From Ascidia mentula (Eukaryota; Chordata; Ascidiacea; Phlebobranchia; Ascidiidae), in contig OX387198.1 of NCBI GenBank assembly GCA_947561715.1, forward strand, positions 13,206,001-13,270,000: DNA of 64,000 nt. The letters are read 5' to 3'. Under the pieces are notes generated by a model that saw nothing but the letters and a program-made list of their open reading frames with translations, was not told the DNA's origin and made no database searches. Shown one piece after another: positions 53,401-64,000 of the stretch. Within the stretch, counting starts at the first letter, position 1; every line of letters begins with the position of its first letter. Both the position numbers and the translations under genes were made by a program.

Positions 53401-55369
53401 ATAAATGCACAGATGGACCTCAAGACAGGGATTTCTACAGATTGTATTAAAAAGTACGGACACCCGGTGTTATTTAATTGCCTTGCCAAACGCGTGACTG
53501 TGTGTAATGCGATTGTTCATGTATGGTTTTGAAATAAATAACCGAAGTCACCTCAATTGGCTCGTATACGAATGCAGACCGAGGTTGAGATATGTGAAAT
53601 TATCTTGTTTGTGCAATAGGCCTGTGCGGTGACGAAACAGCGTTTGTCATAAAAAAACTAATATTTGCCTGTCGTGGGCAAACTGTTCCAGGGATTCCCG
53701 AAACAAGTAGGTTACTACCACCCACAAAGCTAAACCCGACAACATGGCGAAGGAGAAACGGCTTTCGGGTTCATTTGCGCACCGGAGGTGGGCAGTTAAG
53801 CGTAGCAATTCCAAGAACTGGTTGTAACTTTACATGGAACTGAGCCGTCACGTTTGTGCTTCCATGCAAAGTATGATGCCTGACTGAGGTTTTCAGGTAA
53901 CGCAATATAGTCACTTTGAAACAACAAACGTATGTTACAATTTCGCTGAAATGGATTGGGATTGGCAAAAAAAGAATCTGATTTGAAGTGCCCCAGACTT
54001 GATAAACACTTGCACAACATAAAACCTTGTATATACCATTAACTGAAGCTAAACTTTTTATAAACTGTTCGTAACCAAACACAAGTCCCCTAACCTTAAT
54101 AGGACTTAAACCCTTACCTTTATCAAATAACAAAGTGATTTATCTGATATGTAATTACATTAGTCAAAATCAAAATGTCTTATGGTTATATGTGCAATCA
54201 GAATGAGTATTTGTTTATTAATACCTGCAGCTGTGTGTAAAACTGTTGTAATTTGATGCGATCATCAGCCTGCAGCGAAAAATTTTCATCCTGTAAAGAT
54301 TTTCTTGCCAGGTCCTGAAGGCTGTCCTTGATCGCCATTGCTTTCGTCAGGCTCTCTTGACTGACAGGTTCTTCAGTATTGATCAGATGCCTAAACATAT
54401 AAATGAAACAGAAACTTGGCAATAGCTGAGGAACTGAATTGTACTAAATAAGTTGTTGGAAAAAGAATCCCAAAAGAAAGAATAATCAACCACCATATTT
54501 ATAATTTTTTCTCAACAAACGTACCAGCATTTGCACTCAATTTCATCTGGAAAAAGTGCTCTGATTTTTTGTTCTGGTGAGGAATCAGAAAAATGACGCT
54601 GCAGTGAATTGTGGATTGCTGGAATGTTCTTCCTAGAAATGTTTTCTATTTCTTTCCACTGACCCACATAGGGACCATTTTCTACAAATATTGTTTATTT
54701 TTACAACAGACATCTTTGTGGAAAATTTACAAGCTATTGTTGTCTCTAATATTAAACAGAATAATAAACTAACAGAAAAAAATCCAGACATCATAGGATA
54801 TATACCTTAAAATTTTTTACATGAATTACAAACTAAATAAAACTAATGGGTTTGATAATATTACTGCTAACAATCTATTAACAATAAAAAAACAAGTAAA
54901 ATCTGCATTACTAGTACATTTCCAAACATTCTGATGTTCTTTTGGTATATATAGTATACATATAATACATATATGTATACATATACATTATCTGATGTAT
55001 ATATACATATTTAAAAAACGCTTTAATAGTTGTACCGCCTTGGTCACTAAGGTCATCAACACTAAAACATAATTCAGTTTAAATACACTATTACAATAAA
55101 AAATATGCATGTATAATTTGAATCTTATATACAACCATACCACAATCAACTTCAACTGAAATCAATGGAACATCAAATGCTGGAAAGTCCAAAATTTCCC
55201 CCAAATAATGTTCAATGGTTTGGCTTGGAGGCATGGGAAATGATGGTTCTATTTCCTACAATGAATTGGTGGGCAATTAAAGTAATGATTTGTTTAGTAT
55301 ATTTAAAAAAAAATGGTATACCTCAAGTTCCATGGTTGTAAGTGCGGACATTATGTCATGATTATCCAT
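34999..55369 (-). CDS. STAT: STAT transcription factor (STAT5/6-like), 839 or 849 aa
   Basis: Latent cytoplasmic transcription factor activated by tyrosine phosphorylation. Exons in coding order: 55369-55322, 55255-55141, 54681-54525, 54390-54225, 44309-44226, 43563-43471, 43156-43057, 42504-42398, 42134-41980, 41752-41594, 41322-41220, 40859-40780, 40396-40309, 39782-39651, 39372-39280, 38730-38565, 38362-38212, 37816-37680, 37294-37094, then tail a (36537-36427, 36300-36227) or tail b (35431-35297, 35078-34999). Domains: N-domain about 45-190 ([10 protein letters not shown], then [17 protein letters not shown]); a linker with a PPSY motif at 204-207; coiled coil about 222-394 ([16 protein letters not shown]); DNA-binding domain from about 395 ([10 protein letters not shown]); linker ([13 protein letters not shown]); SH2 from about 666 with Arg692 in [17 protein letters not shown] and the [12 protein letters not shown] block favour STAT5/6 over STAT1-4. 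The N-domain joins the rest across an intron of about 9.9 kb, with matching phases. Confidence 0.9.
36227..36537 (-). other. STAT alternative tail a (proximal exons)
   Basis: Phosphotyrosine exon 36537-36427 and terminal exon 36300-36227. It encodes [18 protein letters not shown] and ends VMSSESH-stop. Candidate tyrosine is residue 784 in GYWKK. Splicing from exon 37294-37094 (one base left over) fits this exon and tail b equally; total protein 839 aa. Confidence 0.75.
39034..39078 (-). other. Hammerhead-like motif, diverged, in a STAT intron
   Basis: On the minus strand the sequence reads a variant of the CTGATGA core box (cggaaga), then gcct ... aggc as a possible stem II, then gaaac. It is the same order as a hammerhead ribozyme, but the first box is diverged and no stem I is evident. 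It is probably an inactive relic. Confidence 0.4.
42707..42757 (-). ncRNA. Type I hammerhead ribozyme, STAT-sense strand
   Basis: Minus-strand order: stem I strand GCTGCA, core CTGATGA, stem II GACCTTTTAGGTC (five pairs, three-base loop), core GAAA, short stem III CAG-TTG (with one G-T pair), cleavage site TC, then stem I partner TGCAGC. All conserved core bases are present. Because it lies on the STAT coding strand it would be transcribed in the STAT pre-mRNA. Confidence 0.75.
42871..42921 (+). ncRNA. Type I hammerhead ribozyme, STAT-antisense strand
   Basis: Plus-strand order: GCTGCA (42871-42876), CTGATGA (42877-42883), stem II (42884-42896), GAAA (42897-42900), stem III CAG-CTG (42901-42913), T-C cleavage site (42914-42915), TGCAGC (42916-42921). 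Stem I is six pairs, stem II five pairs, stem III three pairs. The core is complete. Confidence 0.8.
44310..54224 (-). other. Giant STAT intron (9.9 kb)
   Basis: Lies between the last N-domain exon (ending ctgcag, gtattaat) and the next exon (acceptor gtggacag, then RDQLKATD). Mostly AT-rich unique DNA. Plus-strand open frames near its left end (exon-like at about 52276-52479, donor gtgagt; 52856-53086; 53116-53532, 138 codons, aataaa after the stop) could be a nested gene, but I recognise no domain and adjacent frames do not join in phase. Confidence 0.7.
53116..53532 (+). CDS. Possible nested open reading frame, 138 aa, unknown
   Basis: Begins ATG ([12 protein letters not shown]) and ends HVWF-stop, followed at once by an aataaa. 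It is richer in GC and in Cys and His than the surrounding intron. No domain is recognised, it lies antisense to STAT, and its length is only modestly beyond chance. Low confidence. Confidence 0.15.
   Translation: METFICDCALLTIRCGNERLFNECSFVYFCQVVKAYHGCALLLPFPLTTYKTKHFPPTQHSAACIIHQSLNQANWPKPAASFSSFQEMTSYCQRQINAQMDLKTGISTDCIKKYGHPVLFNCLAKRVTVCNAIVHVWF
54940..55010. repeat. AT-rich tata/cata simple repeat
   Basis: Imperfect alternating tatata and catata tract with several short palindromes, in the STAT intron between 55141 and 54681. Confidence 0.7.
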
Positions 55370-57240
55370 GAGGAACAAGCAGCAGTTTACACAAATAGTG
55401 TATATAATCTAAAAGATATAACAATAATGTAAAAAAATAAATCTGTAAAACAACTCAGATTGTAAAGTTTGTAATTTGCACAGAGAATATTTTTGGCAGA
55501 TGCTGATAGTACTTGGTGGTCAGAACTAATAAGTGATTTAAAAAAAATAGTTTTAATGCCTATTGTTTCTTGTTTTTGAACAATTGATCAAAATTATGCA
55601 CAGGGGGAATTTTATTGGAAAGTTTGTAATCTGAGTGCAAATCTAAGTGTAGGAATTTTTTGGTGAAAATTTAACCTCTCTGCAAGTCATTCTTTCCAAT
55701 CTGGGATTTTTCTAAATAAAAGTAATGCCTGCATACCATGTATTATATATTTTAAAAAATTGGGGATAACTGGTTATAGTATTATACAACTTTTATCCCT
55801 AACTTCATTTCCACACTGATGACTGTTATAAAATGTGTGCAATAATGACGGAAAAATTAATAAATCCTGAATCGTAATCTATAAAAAAGCATAAAACAAT
55901 TCTTTTTTTTTTGCTATCTAAATTAAAAAAAGAACATCACTGCAGTGCAGTGGTAGGCCAGGTTTACAAAACCACAGAACTATCTGTACGTGGCTGATGG
56001 TCTTATCGTTTCAGTTTACACACATTATGAGGTAGAAAAACTAGCCCAACTGCACTTTAATATGTTGGCCAGACAGAAACTTATTTGCATTATGAGACCT
56101 GCTGTTCACAGCAACAAAGTAAATTACTGCACGCATCACTGGTTATGGCAAATGGCACAACAACAAAAAAACACTGTTCCCGTCGTTTTATCTCAAAAAA
56201 TGTAAAGGCAATCACAAAATAAACTTTAGTTTGTAAAAAGTATATGTGATTGCTTTGCGTCTGTCTGTTATTACGTTGGGCTGAATCATAATACCTGTAG
56301 ACCAGACCAGACCTGCCCAAATAGGCTAGTGGCATTTTGTAGAAAAATGTTTGTTGCCTGCAATAACCTTTTTTACACAATATCCTGCAACACTTGAAAG
56401 TTGCGAGGGCTGCTGTGGCTAATATTTAGTTGAATCTAAATATTTATTGTCGCCATAAGTTTATACTCGTCGTACGAATCTCACCCATCGTTAGTATTTT
56501 CGCTGCATCGGAAAAAATACTGATGATCACTGTGGTCGATTGGGGCAACACACGTCCAATAAAACCTAAACCTTTATTTTACGTCATCCATTCAAATCTA
56601 TTTTAGAACCTAAATCGACAATGAACAAAATCCAATCTTCGTTATTAAATTAAATAATAAGGTTGAATTTAGAGTAAACTATTATATGGAATACAGGATT
56701 CGCTTTCTTGGATTCGTCCTTATTTCGATTCGATTCCGCATATCTCAAATGTTTTATCATCTATTTATCAAAATAACGTTTTATCGTGGTTAAAAATACA
56801 CACGCAAATCAGCAATGTTGCTCTGTATAATTAAAATATTGTCCAAGTTAATGGAATTTACGTATCCACGATTGACTTAATTAAACTAACGAGGCGCTAT
56901 AGTTGACAAAACATTTTTTCCAGTCGACAAAACTTTACAGGTTGCATAGAATGGCATGTATAGTTTTAAAAGATTTGAAAAAAAAAAAAACGATTTATGG
57001 AACGAACATTAATGTACATTGTCATAAATCGGTCATAACTACTTTTATCGAACCGCGGCCACGACTATTTATACACCGTTGGAAACTACATTGAAAACCC
57101 TTTCCAACCATACTAAACTACTTTAAACTGTGCAATAAGGCTACATAGCTCTGACACAAGGAGAAACTTGTGGAGTACAGATACATGCTTATATGCTTGT
57201 TTGTGCACTGCTTTTATAAGAGACTGACTGTTAAACAACT

Positions 57241-57290
57241 TTATTCGCACGAGCTTTCGCGAGATTGATCTCGCTTCATCAGGTGCAGCA
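57241..57290 (-). other. Hammerhead-like motif without clear stem I
   Basis: Minus strand reads CTGATGA, then a stem GCGAG-CTCGC, then GAAA, all in ribozyme order. The following bases give no U-H cleavage site and do not pair back with the bases before the core. It is a repeat-family relative or relic. Confidence 0.45.
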
Positions 57291-59306
57291 AATAACGTGT
57301 CAAATAAAATGCGGTAACAGCGCTAAAAACAAGGAAGAAAAAAAGGAAAAACGCACGAAGAGGTGATAATTGTTGGTCACTGAGTGCATATAGTCATAGA
57401 TCAGAGACTGACACGACAAACTGAGGAAATTGAGATACATGCTTCTAATTTGGGATAGGTAAGAATATGTTACATATGTTTAAAATTATTTCAGATGAAT
57501 CTGTGAAAACCTGTGTTCTGATGTCAAATTAAGAATATGCCATGGATTTTTGCAACCATAACGGGAACACGAAAAAGTAAGATAACACTTTCAGTAATAT
57601 GTGTTTATGATTGGAATATGTGTTTATTATTGTGATGTGAATGATGCCATGGAAAAGTTTGCAACTTGTACGAATGCTCTCAAAAAATTGCTAGTAAAGT
57701 TTACTAAAGTGTATCACTTGTTAAATGTAATGTAGATATGTTTTGATGGGATTTTCCTTGTTTATTCTTCACTTCCTCTCATCCGATACAACAACCCGCT
57801 CATCGATATTTTGGCAGAATCCAAATGCCTTTTTTAAAAAAAGCGTTCCGCATTAATGAACACCATTTCACGATAGGGTTAAGCAAATACATGTGTGTTT
57901 CTTTTGGGTTTAAATCACAAGTCTTATAGTTTCAACAAGAAAATTTCTGGAAGGTGAATACACATAAGTTCTCGCTGCAAATTCCCTGGTTTTGCATCAG
58001 AATAAATTGGAGCTGAAGCGATTTTACGAGATTTGCAAGGTGTGTCCAAAGTCACATTTATTAACGTGCCAAAATACTTTCCGACCCCTATATTTTTCTT
58101 ATAACCTCTACAACTGTAAAGAATCTAGTGCTAAGAAACTAATTAAAATCGGTACAAATCCCCTATTTTACATTAGAATGACTGTTACAGCACCGCTATA
58201 TCCACTGAAGATGAAACATTTTGGAGTTATGAAGATACTTGCATATACCATGTATTTGCTTGCGCATTATTAACTCAAAAGTGATGCTGCGTTTGTTCAA
58301 TGAAAACACAACGTCTTTTGCGTAAAACCCAAACACCATATGTCAGAAAGCCCATGAGTAAATTAAAACCCCCTGATGAAACGAAATTGGTGTACAAAAT
58401 GCACAACATCTAATCTAAACAAGGTATGATGTCTTACGAGATTTGAACCAGTCAGCGTTTGCGAACCAAAAGAATTCCTGACGTTTTTGTGAAAAAAAAC
58501 GTCGAGGTTTGTTTTTCGAATTTATCCCCAAACAGGGCAAAACGAATCATATACTCTTTGGTTGCTAAATATAGAATTCCGTTGACGCCAAGAGAAGCCT
58601 GGAACATGTACCGATTTTAATAACTTTCCCGTTAATCAGCTCTAGATTCTTGACAGGTACAGAGATTTTGAGAATATTGTAGGGGACGGAAAGTATTTTG
58701 GAACGTTGTTAAATGTGATGTGATCCTCCTAGCAAAACTCGTAATTCATTCTGATAGAAAATCTTTGATTTGCAGCGTTTAAATTGTGCTCATTAACGAC
58801 AAAAAATAAATTCTAGACGTGCTGTGATGTGAACCAAAACAACCTCCGCTTAATGTATCGCTAAACTCTTTTGTGAAACTGTGATCATTCGTTCGGAATG
58901 CTTTTCACGAAAAAACATATTTGGATTCGGCGAGAACGACAATATTTACAATAGTCGACATGAGCAAGTGTCAGGTGACTTTCAGTAGTTCCTATTTTTG
59001 TTTGGTTTTATATTCAAAAAACTTTTACCCACAGGTCAGTCAGTCAGTCAGTCAGAGCGCAGAGCATTTGCGACACATGATTATCGGCAAATTTTCGCGA
59101 AAGTGACCTTTTGTTCAATCTGGTATCTGTAGTAAAATATGGTGTGGGAAGAGCGAAGCCAATGTATCGGAGCATAATATAGGCTAAGCATTAAGCAATA
59201 AGAGGGATTTAGCAAAAACTTAAATTAGGATACTAATCACTTCAGTTGTGCAAATGAAAACAACATAATTAAGCAGTTCAAAAGGTAAAAAGGCATGGGT
59301 TATTAT

Positions 59307-59703
59307 TAGTGATGTTCCCAGTTTCAAATTATCCGGCCCGGCCGGATTCCGGATAGTTGTCAATCAAATCCGGCCGGATAATTTGGATCCGGCAGTTTGT
59401 TAACGCCGATTCGTTTATTAGCCTGTCATGAGTGGAACAAATAAACGTGGGCATTTGTTAATATGGTATAACACGTCACGAAAAACATTAATAACAAATA
59501 ACAGAAAAATCTTACGTCGGCGAGTACAGCAGACTGGGTCCCAAAAACGAGTAATTTGCGAAATGTTTGTCTGCTTTTAGAACAAAAATGCTTTCCCAAC
59601 TATCCGGTAAAATTAAGTGTATTATCCGGCCGGGTCCGGGTATTGAAAATTGGTCAATATCCGGCCGGGTCCGGGTACCCGGATCCGGCGCAACACATCA
59701 CTA
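59307..59703. mobile_element. hAT-like MITE, 397 bp, with 8-bp target site duplication
   Basis: Ends in TAGTGATGT and its inverted copy ACATCACTA. It is flanked on both sides by gttattat (59299-59306 and 59704-59711), the 8-bp duplication typical of hAT transposons. The inside is rich in ccgg and repeats of ccggccgga. It has no transposase frame, so it is non-autonomous. Confidence 0.88.
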
Positions 59704-59997
59704 GTTATTATTGGCCAAGGCCCTTGTTAAGGCGATTTCCTTACAGTGAACAAGTTTTTATTACTTGGTTCAACGTTTTCTTTGATCCAGACAGTATCGT
59801 TGATGGAAATTATGATTGCAGAATCCTGGCAGGGTGATTGTTCAGGAAGGTGATGCCATACCTGAACAATCAGTGATTAGAGCTGTTGTATGCCCAGAGT
59901 CCCAGACCAGATTTGGGAAAATGTCGGACAAATCCTCCAAAAAATTTCATTGGCATAGTAAATTAATGCGCAAAAGAGCCACAATAATCAATGAGAG

Positions 59998-60053
59998 CTG
60001 CAGACAGGGTGTATACACGCACTGTTTCGACCTGTAAGGTCTTATTAGTGCAG
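59998..60053 (-). other. Decayed hammerhead ribozyme relic
   Basis: Minus strand keeps the stem I halves (ctgca, tgcag), stem II (gacctt-aggtc), GAAA, stem III (cag-ctg) and the tc site seen in the complete copies at 42707-42921. The first core box is diverged, so activity is unlikely. Stem III has a longer loop that is itself palindromic (gtgtatacac). Confidence 0.6.
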
Positions 60054-60515
60054 TTGTTGATGTGGCACTGTGCTAGCTGGTAGACCAGCAGGCACACAGA
60101 TTTCCACTTTGTGGTACCTTTCGGTCAATCGTCGATATGTTGGTTATCAAACTAGGTAACAATCAACATAGTAAATTAACATATAACACAAAAGCTAGTC
60201 CAAAATTCACTGCAAACTTTTGAAACATTTTATATATTTTTTTTAATCTGGTAGTGCAGAAGTATTTTCACATGACAAGGCAGGATTTGCCCCCACTTTC
60301 CTTACGTGGCGATCGCAGCTATTGTATCAAAATCGTTATGTTCGCAGGCATAGCAGCCAAGCTTTTCCAGCCACTTTATGTTTGACAGTAATGCCTTTGC
60401 TGCTTTGCCTAAGAACCTAGGTACACAACTTCCTTAATTTGAAGTGTTAAAATTTTTTTTGTGATATTTTTCAATCTTTAGGTGCAAAGTAAATTTGAAC
60501 ATAAAAACAAACACA

Positions 60516-63500
60516 ATGAATATGTTCAAGAAGAAACCAACATTGGACGGTAACAAGTAGCATTGTAAACATTTTAAATATGAAACTTGTAATTCCTATA
60601 TCTATAGTTACTGCTTTTGTTGTTTTAGAAGTACAATAATACTACCATGTACTTAGTGAAACTCAAATTACTATTTCATATTTCAGAGACCCTTTTCCAA
60701 TTGAGATTTACATGCAAGCAACTGGACAGAATGGCTGCCAAAGCCGAAAAAGAACAACAAAAAGAATTAAATAAAGTCAAGAAGGTATTGTGTCCGACTT
60801 TATATTTTATATTTTGTGTTCTAGTCCAGTGCTTTTCAACCTTTGTCAGTTCGCGACCAACTTTTAATGCAAGTTTTACTGTGCGACCCACAATGAGATA
60901 TGACCAAATGCAGTAATTTTGTGATGTAATAGAAAACTGTAACATTTAGAAATGCTTCGCGACCCACCTCAAATAGCTTTGCGACCAACCAATTGGTCGC
61001 GACCCACTGGTTGGGAAGCACTGTTCTAGTCTATATGTTTTTTCAGGCATTGTCAGAAGGACCATCACGTTTTGAATTTGCACAGTTGTTTGCTGAAAAT
61101 GCTATCAGGTATGAATCATGTAAATTGTCTTAAAGAGTCCAAATTAACTTAATTGTGGAATATTTGCATGAAAAATTTTTTCCTTGACTTAAAACAGCAA
61201 TCCTTACCTAATATTTTCTTTGCAAAAGTCCAATAGAAACAGGTTTATATTTTCTTCGTATGGCGAGCTGCTGACAGGGCCACTGTTTTGACCTAATAGG
61301 TCCCTTTTGTGTGGTGAGACTTACAACAATGGGACCTACTTGGTCAAACAGTGGTCTTGTCTTCAGCTCAATGCAAAAACATAATTGACTCTATTGCTTG
61401 TATATTCTTTTGTTTTATCATCCTAAAGGCAAATTTCTGATGCAACTAGACTTACGTGTTAAGTGCAAAGTTTTTGCATCTGAAATATTTGGTGAAATAA
61501 AGTTGGATGTTGGATGAACACATTCTGATCACTATGTTTATCACTGTCATATAACATTTTAAAATTTGATAAATACATTATTTTTTTGCTCTGGTTGGTA
61601 GTACGGTGTCACAATTTACCACCTGGTAGTTAATTATGGAGCTAATAAATCCAATACAATATTCAGATGCAAAGCAGTTTAAATCCTCTTGGCTATAAAG
61701 TTCTGTTGCGTACAGTCAAGCCTCTATTCAGTGTACTATGTTTGACCAGTGGCAGTTACATTGTAAAAGATAAACCCTATTAATTTTTGTGTTTATTTGA
61801 CATTATGTGAGAAACCAAGTAGTTCTGATTAACAGGGAATGTAACAGTTTCAAAACTGTGGTATCGTCAAAGAAGGTCATAATTCCCCTAAAATATTTAG
61901 GTTGTAAGATTATAATTTTAAACAACCAGACCTTTGTCAAAGTTGGAAAGTGTTACACTGTCCAAAAAAGCAAACAGTACGATAGACTAAAACATAATGC
62001 AATGTGTTTATATTTGTAAAGGAAAAAGAATGAGTCACTGAATTACATGAGACTCTCATCAAGAATGGATGCTGTCTCTTCCAGACTAAAGACAGCTCAG
62101 TCTATGAAATCAGTAAGGTCTTTGTATTAGTAGCTGCGATATTTCTGATAAGTTTTGTTTTGAGGGGTGTGAAAGTGCTGTTGATTTCCAATTACGCAGG
62201 AACAAGTTCAATTGTTAGTCTTAGCAGCTTTGTTTATCGTTTTTTTACCGCTTATATAAAACAATGTCAAAAAAATGTTAGGCTAGCCCTTGTGTACAAA
62301 GTCAACTAAAAAGTCTTGTTTTCACTGACAAAAGTTGTTCAATATTTCGAGTGAACTACTGTAATGCCCTACTCGTTTTTTAAAGCTGAATTTGTATAGT
62401 AAATATCTGAAAAACATTTGGCTTAATCAATTAGGTACCGAAACCAAACACCCACCTCATATTTTTTCTAGATCCACCACTGAGTATGACATTTCTGTTT
62501 CCACTGAAATGATAATGGAATTAAGTTTTGGCGAAATACAAAATCTAATCAACATTTTTAAGTAACCAGTATTTCTCTAACCATGCAGCTGACAAAAGAC
62601 ATGGGCCATGTTACTGTGGCGCTTGATTCTGCAATGAAAAACATGAACTTGGAGCAAGTTGCAAAAGTTATGGATAAATTTGAAAGTCAATTTGAGGATT
62701 TGGATGTTCATGCTTCGGTGAGTAACAGTTTGCCCATTAATTAATGAAGGACCTGCAAGTCTGACAACCCATGTTTTGTGATGAGTTTGCACAGGGTTGC
62801 TAAAAAGGTTTTAATTTTGTGGGATTTTTTAACCCCATAGGAATTTTTATGCAAAATCAAATAGTTTAGATCTTTTTAGTTCAGAAAGTGATCATGCCAT
62901 TTTGCCGAAATTAATATTTTTGTGATATTTTAAAATAAAAGATTGCACTGACGCTAATCCTCAATCAGTCTTTGCGAGTAATTCTGGATACCATCCCACA
63001 AAAGTCCACAAACAAGGACTCTCATATTGTTTATTTGCAACCTCTGGTGACTGAATATTAGGTCGTGACCCACCATTTGCGAACCCCTGCCCTATGTATC
63101 CACAAACATCAGTTGCAAAGCTTTTATCTTGTTGTGCTTGGGTAAAACAAGTATGTTAGCAAAGATGTTCACAAAATTCATCTACGGGAGAAGTTGAGCA
63201 ACATTTTTTAATGTGCAATTTTCCCAGGTAATGGAAAATACCATGGGTTCAGCCACAGCTTCAACAACTCCACAGGACCAAGTAAAGGCCCTCATACAGC
63301 AAGTTGCTGATGAAAATGGTATGGAAATTACAGCACAACTGGAAGAAGCTGGTATTGGAACAAATACTCTGGAGAGTGAAAGAGCTGCTCCCCAGGAGGA
63401 TGATCTAGAAAGGAGGTAAGTGAACACAGCTATGCAAAATCTTAAGAAAATGTTTTATTGTATAACACAAATCATTTCAGCTGATTTCTTTCGAATTTTA

Positions 63501-63773
63501 TATAATTATAAAAATATCCAGAATATAAAAATGTATATATACATGTTTTGTGTGAATATGATTTGGAAACCGTTTTTTTTCACTTTTTAAATTTAATCTT
63601 TAAGTGCAGAAAGTTTGTCTGCAGCCCTTATTGATTATTATGGCTCTTACGTGCATAGAATGTTTGTTTTTTTGCAAGTAATGCCACAAAAGAATTGTAT
63701 GCATATAGTTCATTATATGTCCATTATTATGTTACATAGATTGCGACAAATGAGAGGAGCCATGAACAATTGA
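60516..63773 (+). CDS. CHMP1: CHMP1, ESCRT-III subunit, 211 aa
   Basis: Charged multivesicular body protein; ESCRT-III filaments remodel membranes in endosomal sorting and cytokinetic abscission. Exons: 60516-60549, 60687-60784, 61047-61108, 62022-62112, 62589-62717, 63228-63415, 63740-63773; phases close exactly. ETLFQLRFTCKQL, then [32 protein letters not shown] match the basic helical core of CHMP1A/1B. LDSAMKNMNLEQVAKVMDKFE and TTPQDQVKALIQQ are equally diagnostic. The acidic C-terminus ends DDLERRLRQMRGAMNN, a MIT-interacting motif for VPS4-type partners. The N-terminus MNMFKKKPTLD is a few residues longer than in human CHMP1A. One acceptor (tttgtaaag) is unusual but supported by the protein. 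Confidence 0.93.
60827..61023. mobile_element. hAT-like MITE, 197 bp, in CHMP1 intron 2
   Basis: Terminal inverted repeats cagtgcttttcaacc and ggttgggaagcactg, flanked by exact 8-bp duplications ttctagtc (60819-60826 and 61024-61031). The inside repeats the gcgaccca motif. A diverged relative may lie near 63055-63095. No transposase. Confidence 0.9.
61266..61368. repeat. Decayed inverted pair of hammerhead-like motifs in CHMP1 intron 3
   Basis: Left half (minus strand) and right half (plus strand) each keep gacct-aggtc-like stem II, caaaaca or caaaca in place of cgaaaca, and cagtgg then tgtc. The arrangement mirrors the element at 42690-42940, but the cores are eroded. Confidence 0.55.
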
Positions 63774-64000
63774 TCTGTGCCTGAAACAAGCAGAAATAAG
63801 AGGAAGTTCTACATCTATGCATGTGCACTTAGTACTTCTTGCTCAGAAACGGCTGCCATCAGATACACTGTCAGCAAAGTCAAATGTGTATTGTGATTTG
63901 CCTTTAACTTTTGTTACATATAGCCTTTCGCTATTCCTTGCATTTATTATTTGTTACATCTATTTTTGGCTTATATATGTGTTTATTATGAGAAACTAAA
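63774..64000. other. 3' flank of CHMP1
   Basis: Short non-coding stretch to the end of the window; no polyadenylation hexamer or new gene recognised. Confidence 0.5.

Larger units (their letters stand above)
55370..60515. other. Intergenic region between divergent STAT and CHMP1
   Basis: Holds the presumed promoters of both genes at its ends, a gtca microsatellite at 59035-59054, a hAT-like MITE (59307-59703) and hammerhead-like relics near 57241 and 59998. No coding sequence I can support. Confidence 0.55.

Noticed and set aside
57241-57290. Full hammerhead ribozyme call
   Set aside because: The core boxes and stem II fit, but there is no stem I pairing and no proper cleavage site. Reported only as hammerhead-like.

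Overview
The window looks like a compact, AT-rich deuterostome genome, most likely a tunicate such as Ciona (inference). The genes have animal-type GT-AG introns, mostly 60 to 1,000 bp. The gene set (carboxylesterase cluster, MRPL18, RMND1, a CDP-alcohol phosphatidyltransferase, one STAT5/6-like gene, CHMP1) is typical of an invertebrate chordate. I built all exon models by hand from reading frames, splice signals and paralog or family comparison; reading phases close in every complete model.

Region 1 (1-26757) is a carboxylesterase array. It holds the last exon of a gene entering from the left (7-160), a decayed copy (982-2692), gene A (+, 3712-6951), gene B (-, 8759-12103), a solo relic exon (about 12916-13035), gene C (+, 13938-18297), gene D (+, 18796-22057) and a core-deleted copy E (+, 23265-26757). 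Complete members share one nine-exon architecture with conserved intron phases, have a full Ser-Glu-His triad and have no signal peptide, so they look intracellular. A and B form a huge inverted duplication (arms about 4.2 kb, spacer about 0.9 kb). Similarity between copies is patchy by exon, which points to gene conversion.

Region 2 (28419-34070) holds three housekeeping genes. MRPL18 (+) and RMND1 (-), both tied to mitochondrial translation, converge with 41 bp between stop codons. RMND1 and a PI-synthase-like CDP-alcohol phosphatidyltransferase (+) diverge from a 327 bp gap.

Region 3 (34999-55369, -) is one STAT gene with a roughly 9.9 kb intron separating the N-domain exons from the coiled-coil exons. 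Its 3' end carries a tandem duplication of the phosphotyrosine exon plus terminal exon. Both versions are in frame and both put the candidate tyrosine at residue 784, so the locus can encode two alternative STAT tails. One intron contains two complete hammerhead ribozyme sequences in inverted orientation, one of them in the sense of the STAT transcript. Related, more decayed ribozyme-like motifs lie near 39.0, 57.3, 60.0 and 61.3 kb, suggesting a Penelope-like or retrozyme-like repeat family.

Region 4 (55370-64000) is intergenic DNA with a 397 bp hAT-like MITE (8-bp target duplication), followed by CHMP1 (+, 60516-63773), an ESCRT-III gene with a 197 bp hAT-like MITE in an intron.
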